From assembly GCF_020042665.1 (NCBI RefSeq), contig NZ_CP083376.1, positions 3,942,001-4,006,000 on the forward strand: DNA of 64,000 nt, written 5' to 3'. The notes beneath the pieces are model-generated. The model had not been told where the DNA came from and did no database searches. It worked only from the letters and a program-made list of their open reading frames with translations. Position 1 is the stretch's first letter. Every line of letters begins with the position of its first letter. Shown piece by piece: positions 63,244 through 64,000 of this stretch. Source of the DNA: Pseudoxanthomonas sp. X-1 (GTDB taxonomy: Bacteria > Pseudomonadota > Gammaproteobacteria > Xanthomonadales > Xanthomonadaceae). Both the position numbers and the translations under genes were made by a program.

Positions 63244-64000
63244 TCAGCGGCGCTTCTTCGACGTTGGCGGCTCTGCCACCGCGATGTCCCGGTCGAGCAG
63301 GCAATCGATGAAGGCGCGCAGCGCGGGCAGCATGTGGCGGCGGCTGGAGTAGTAGAGGAACAGCCCCGGCACCGTGGGCGACCAGTCGGCCAGGACGCGC
63401 TTGAGCCGTCCTTCGGCCAAGGCGTCGGCGATGCCGCCGTCGTTGTAGGCGTACAGGATGCCCAGCCCCTGCAGGGCGGCGGGCACGATGATGTCCTGGT
63501 GGTTGGAGATCACCTTGCCCTCGCCGAAGTATTCGATCGTCTTGTCCTTCTTGCGGAAGGGCCAGCCGGCGATCTTGCCGCTGCCGGGGAAGCGCCAGTT
63601 GATGCAGTCGTGGCGGCTCAGGTCCGCCGGCGTGCGCGGTTCGCCGCGCCGGGCGAGGTAATCGGGCGAGGCCACGGCGAGCAGTTCGAAGTCCGGCGTC
63701 AGGCGGACGGCGACCATGTCCTTCTGCAGCCGGCCGCCCACGCGGATGCCGGCATCGAAGCCTTCGCCCGCGATGTCGCTCAGTCCGTCGTCGATGACGA
63801 TGTCGAGCACGACCTCCGGATGCGCGGCGGCGAAGCGCCCCAGGCGCGGGGCGATCAGGCGTTCCACCGCCATGCTGAGCGTGTTGATGCGCAAGGTGCC
63901 CGCCGCGCGTGCGCGCGTGCCCACGGCCTGGGCCACCGCCTGGTCCATGTCGCGCAGCATCGGGGCGACGCGCTCGTGCAGCCGCCGCCCGGGCTCGGTC
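63244..64000 (-). CDS. LysR-family transcriptional regulator, N-terminus outside window
   Basis: The frame is open to the last base of the window, with LHERVAPMLRDMDQAVA preceding the first in-frame ATG at 63960, so the helix-turn-helix lies beyond 64000. The visible part is the effector-binding domain: TLRINTLSMAVERLIAPRLGRF, DDGLSDIAGEGFDAGIRVGGRL, DLSRHDCINWRFPGSG, AALQGLGILYAYN and PTVPGLFLYYSSRRHM. This follows the pattern of LysR regulators of the AaeR/DmlR-type group, which control adjacent oxidoreductases or transporters; the target must lie outside the window. C-terminus is basic. Confidence 0.92.
   Translation of the reverse strand, partial: TEPGRRLHERVAPMLRDMDQAVAQAVGTRARAAGTLRINTLSMAVERLIAPRLGRFAAAHPEVVLDIVIDDGLSDIAGEGFDAGIRVGGRLQKDMVAVRLTPDFELLAVASPDYLARRGEPRTPADLSRHDCINWRFPGSGKIAGWPFRKKDKTIEYFGEGKVISNHQDIIVPAALQGLGILYAYNDGGIADALAEGRLKRVLADWSPTVPGLFLYYSSRRHMLPALRAFIDCLLDRDIAVAEPPTSKKRR

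Overview
The window is GC-rich, densely packed chromosomal DNA. The gene set points to a gammaproteobacterium of the Xanthomonadaceae/Lysobacteraceae (Xanthomonas, Stenotrophomonas, Pseudoxanthomonas, Luteimonas type): many lipoprotein or exported hydrolases, an XAC0095-like protein, REP-type inverted repeats in intergenic DNA, and abundant EAL/GGDEF and two-component signalling. This is inference from gene content; no rRNA, tRNA, CRISPR array, insertion sequence or replication origin was seen.

Layout. 1-5.8 kb: tail of an EAL phosphodiesterase, a frameshifted ATPase pseudogene, a membrane-anchored hypothetical and a large exported F5/8-type glycosidase. 5.8-10.9 kb: glycerol catabolism genes glpR, glpD, glpF and glpK, all on the minus strand, with a GlpR-like direct-repeat operator before glpD. 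11-18.7 kb: hydrolases, a TetX-like flavin monooxygenase divergent from a MarR regulator with a shared operator, a lipoprotein aldose epimerase, a periplasmic LigE-type DNA ligase, an SPFH lipoprotein and an EamA transporter. 18.9-35 kb: a PAS-rich hybrid histidine kinase, then a two-partner secretion system (TpsB, and TpsA with six near-identical 255-bp YDG repeats) beside its own kinase/regulator pair, and a stand-alone receiver. 35-49 kb: trehalase, metallopeptidases, a LysR/quinone-reductase divergent pair, a methyltransferase, two sister exported proteins with a duplicated promoter and N-terminus, and small stress-type proteins. 49-54 kb: GAF, GGDEF/EAL and EAL signalling proteins, a REP pair and an SDR oxidoreductase. 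54-56 kb: an epoxide-hydrolase-like enzyme and an XAC0095-like protein.

From about 56.3 to 62.1 kb base composition drops visibly and gene types change. This accessory block holds a transglutaminase-like secreted or anchored protein, an orphan Rhs tip fused directly to a signal peptide, and an overlapping four-helix membrane protein that could be its immunity partner. It also holds a four-helix membrane protein of unknown role and a 706-residue P-loop ATPase fused to a PD-(D/E)xK (Mrr-like) nuclease, which looks like a single-gene defence protein. GC-rich DNA resumes at 62.4 kb with a small GTG-start protein, a lysine-rich histone-H1-like protein and a partial LysR regulator.

The strongest candidates for undescribed biology are the ATPase-nuclease, the orphan secreted Rhs-tip module, the homogenised YDG array with its dedicated two-component pair, and the pair of exported proteins sharing a promoter and mature N-terminus.
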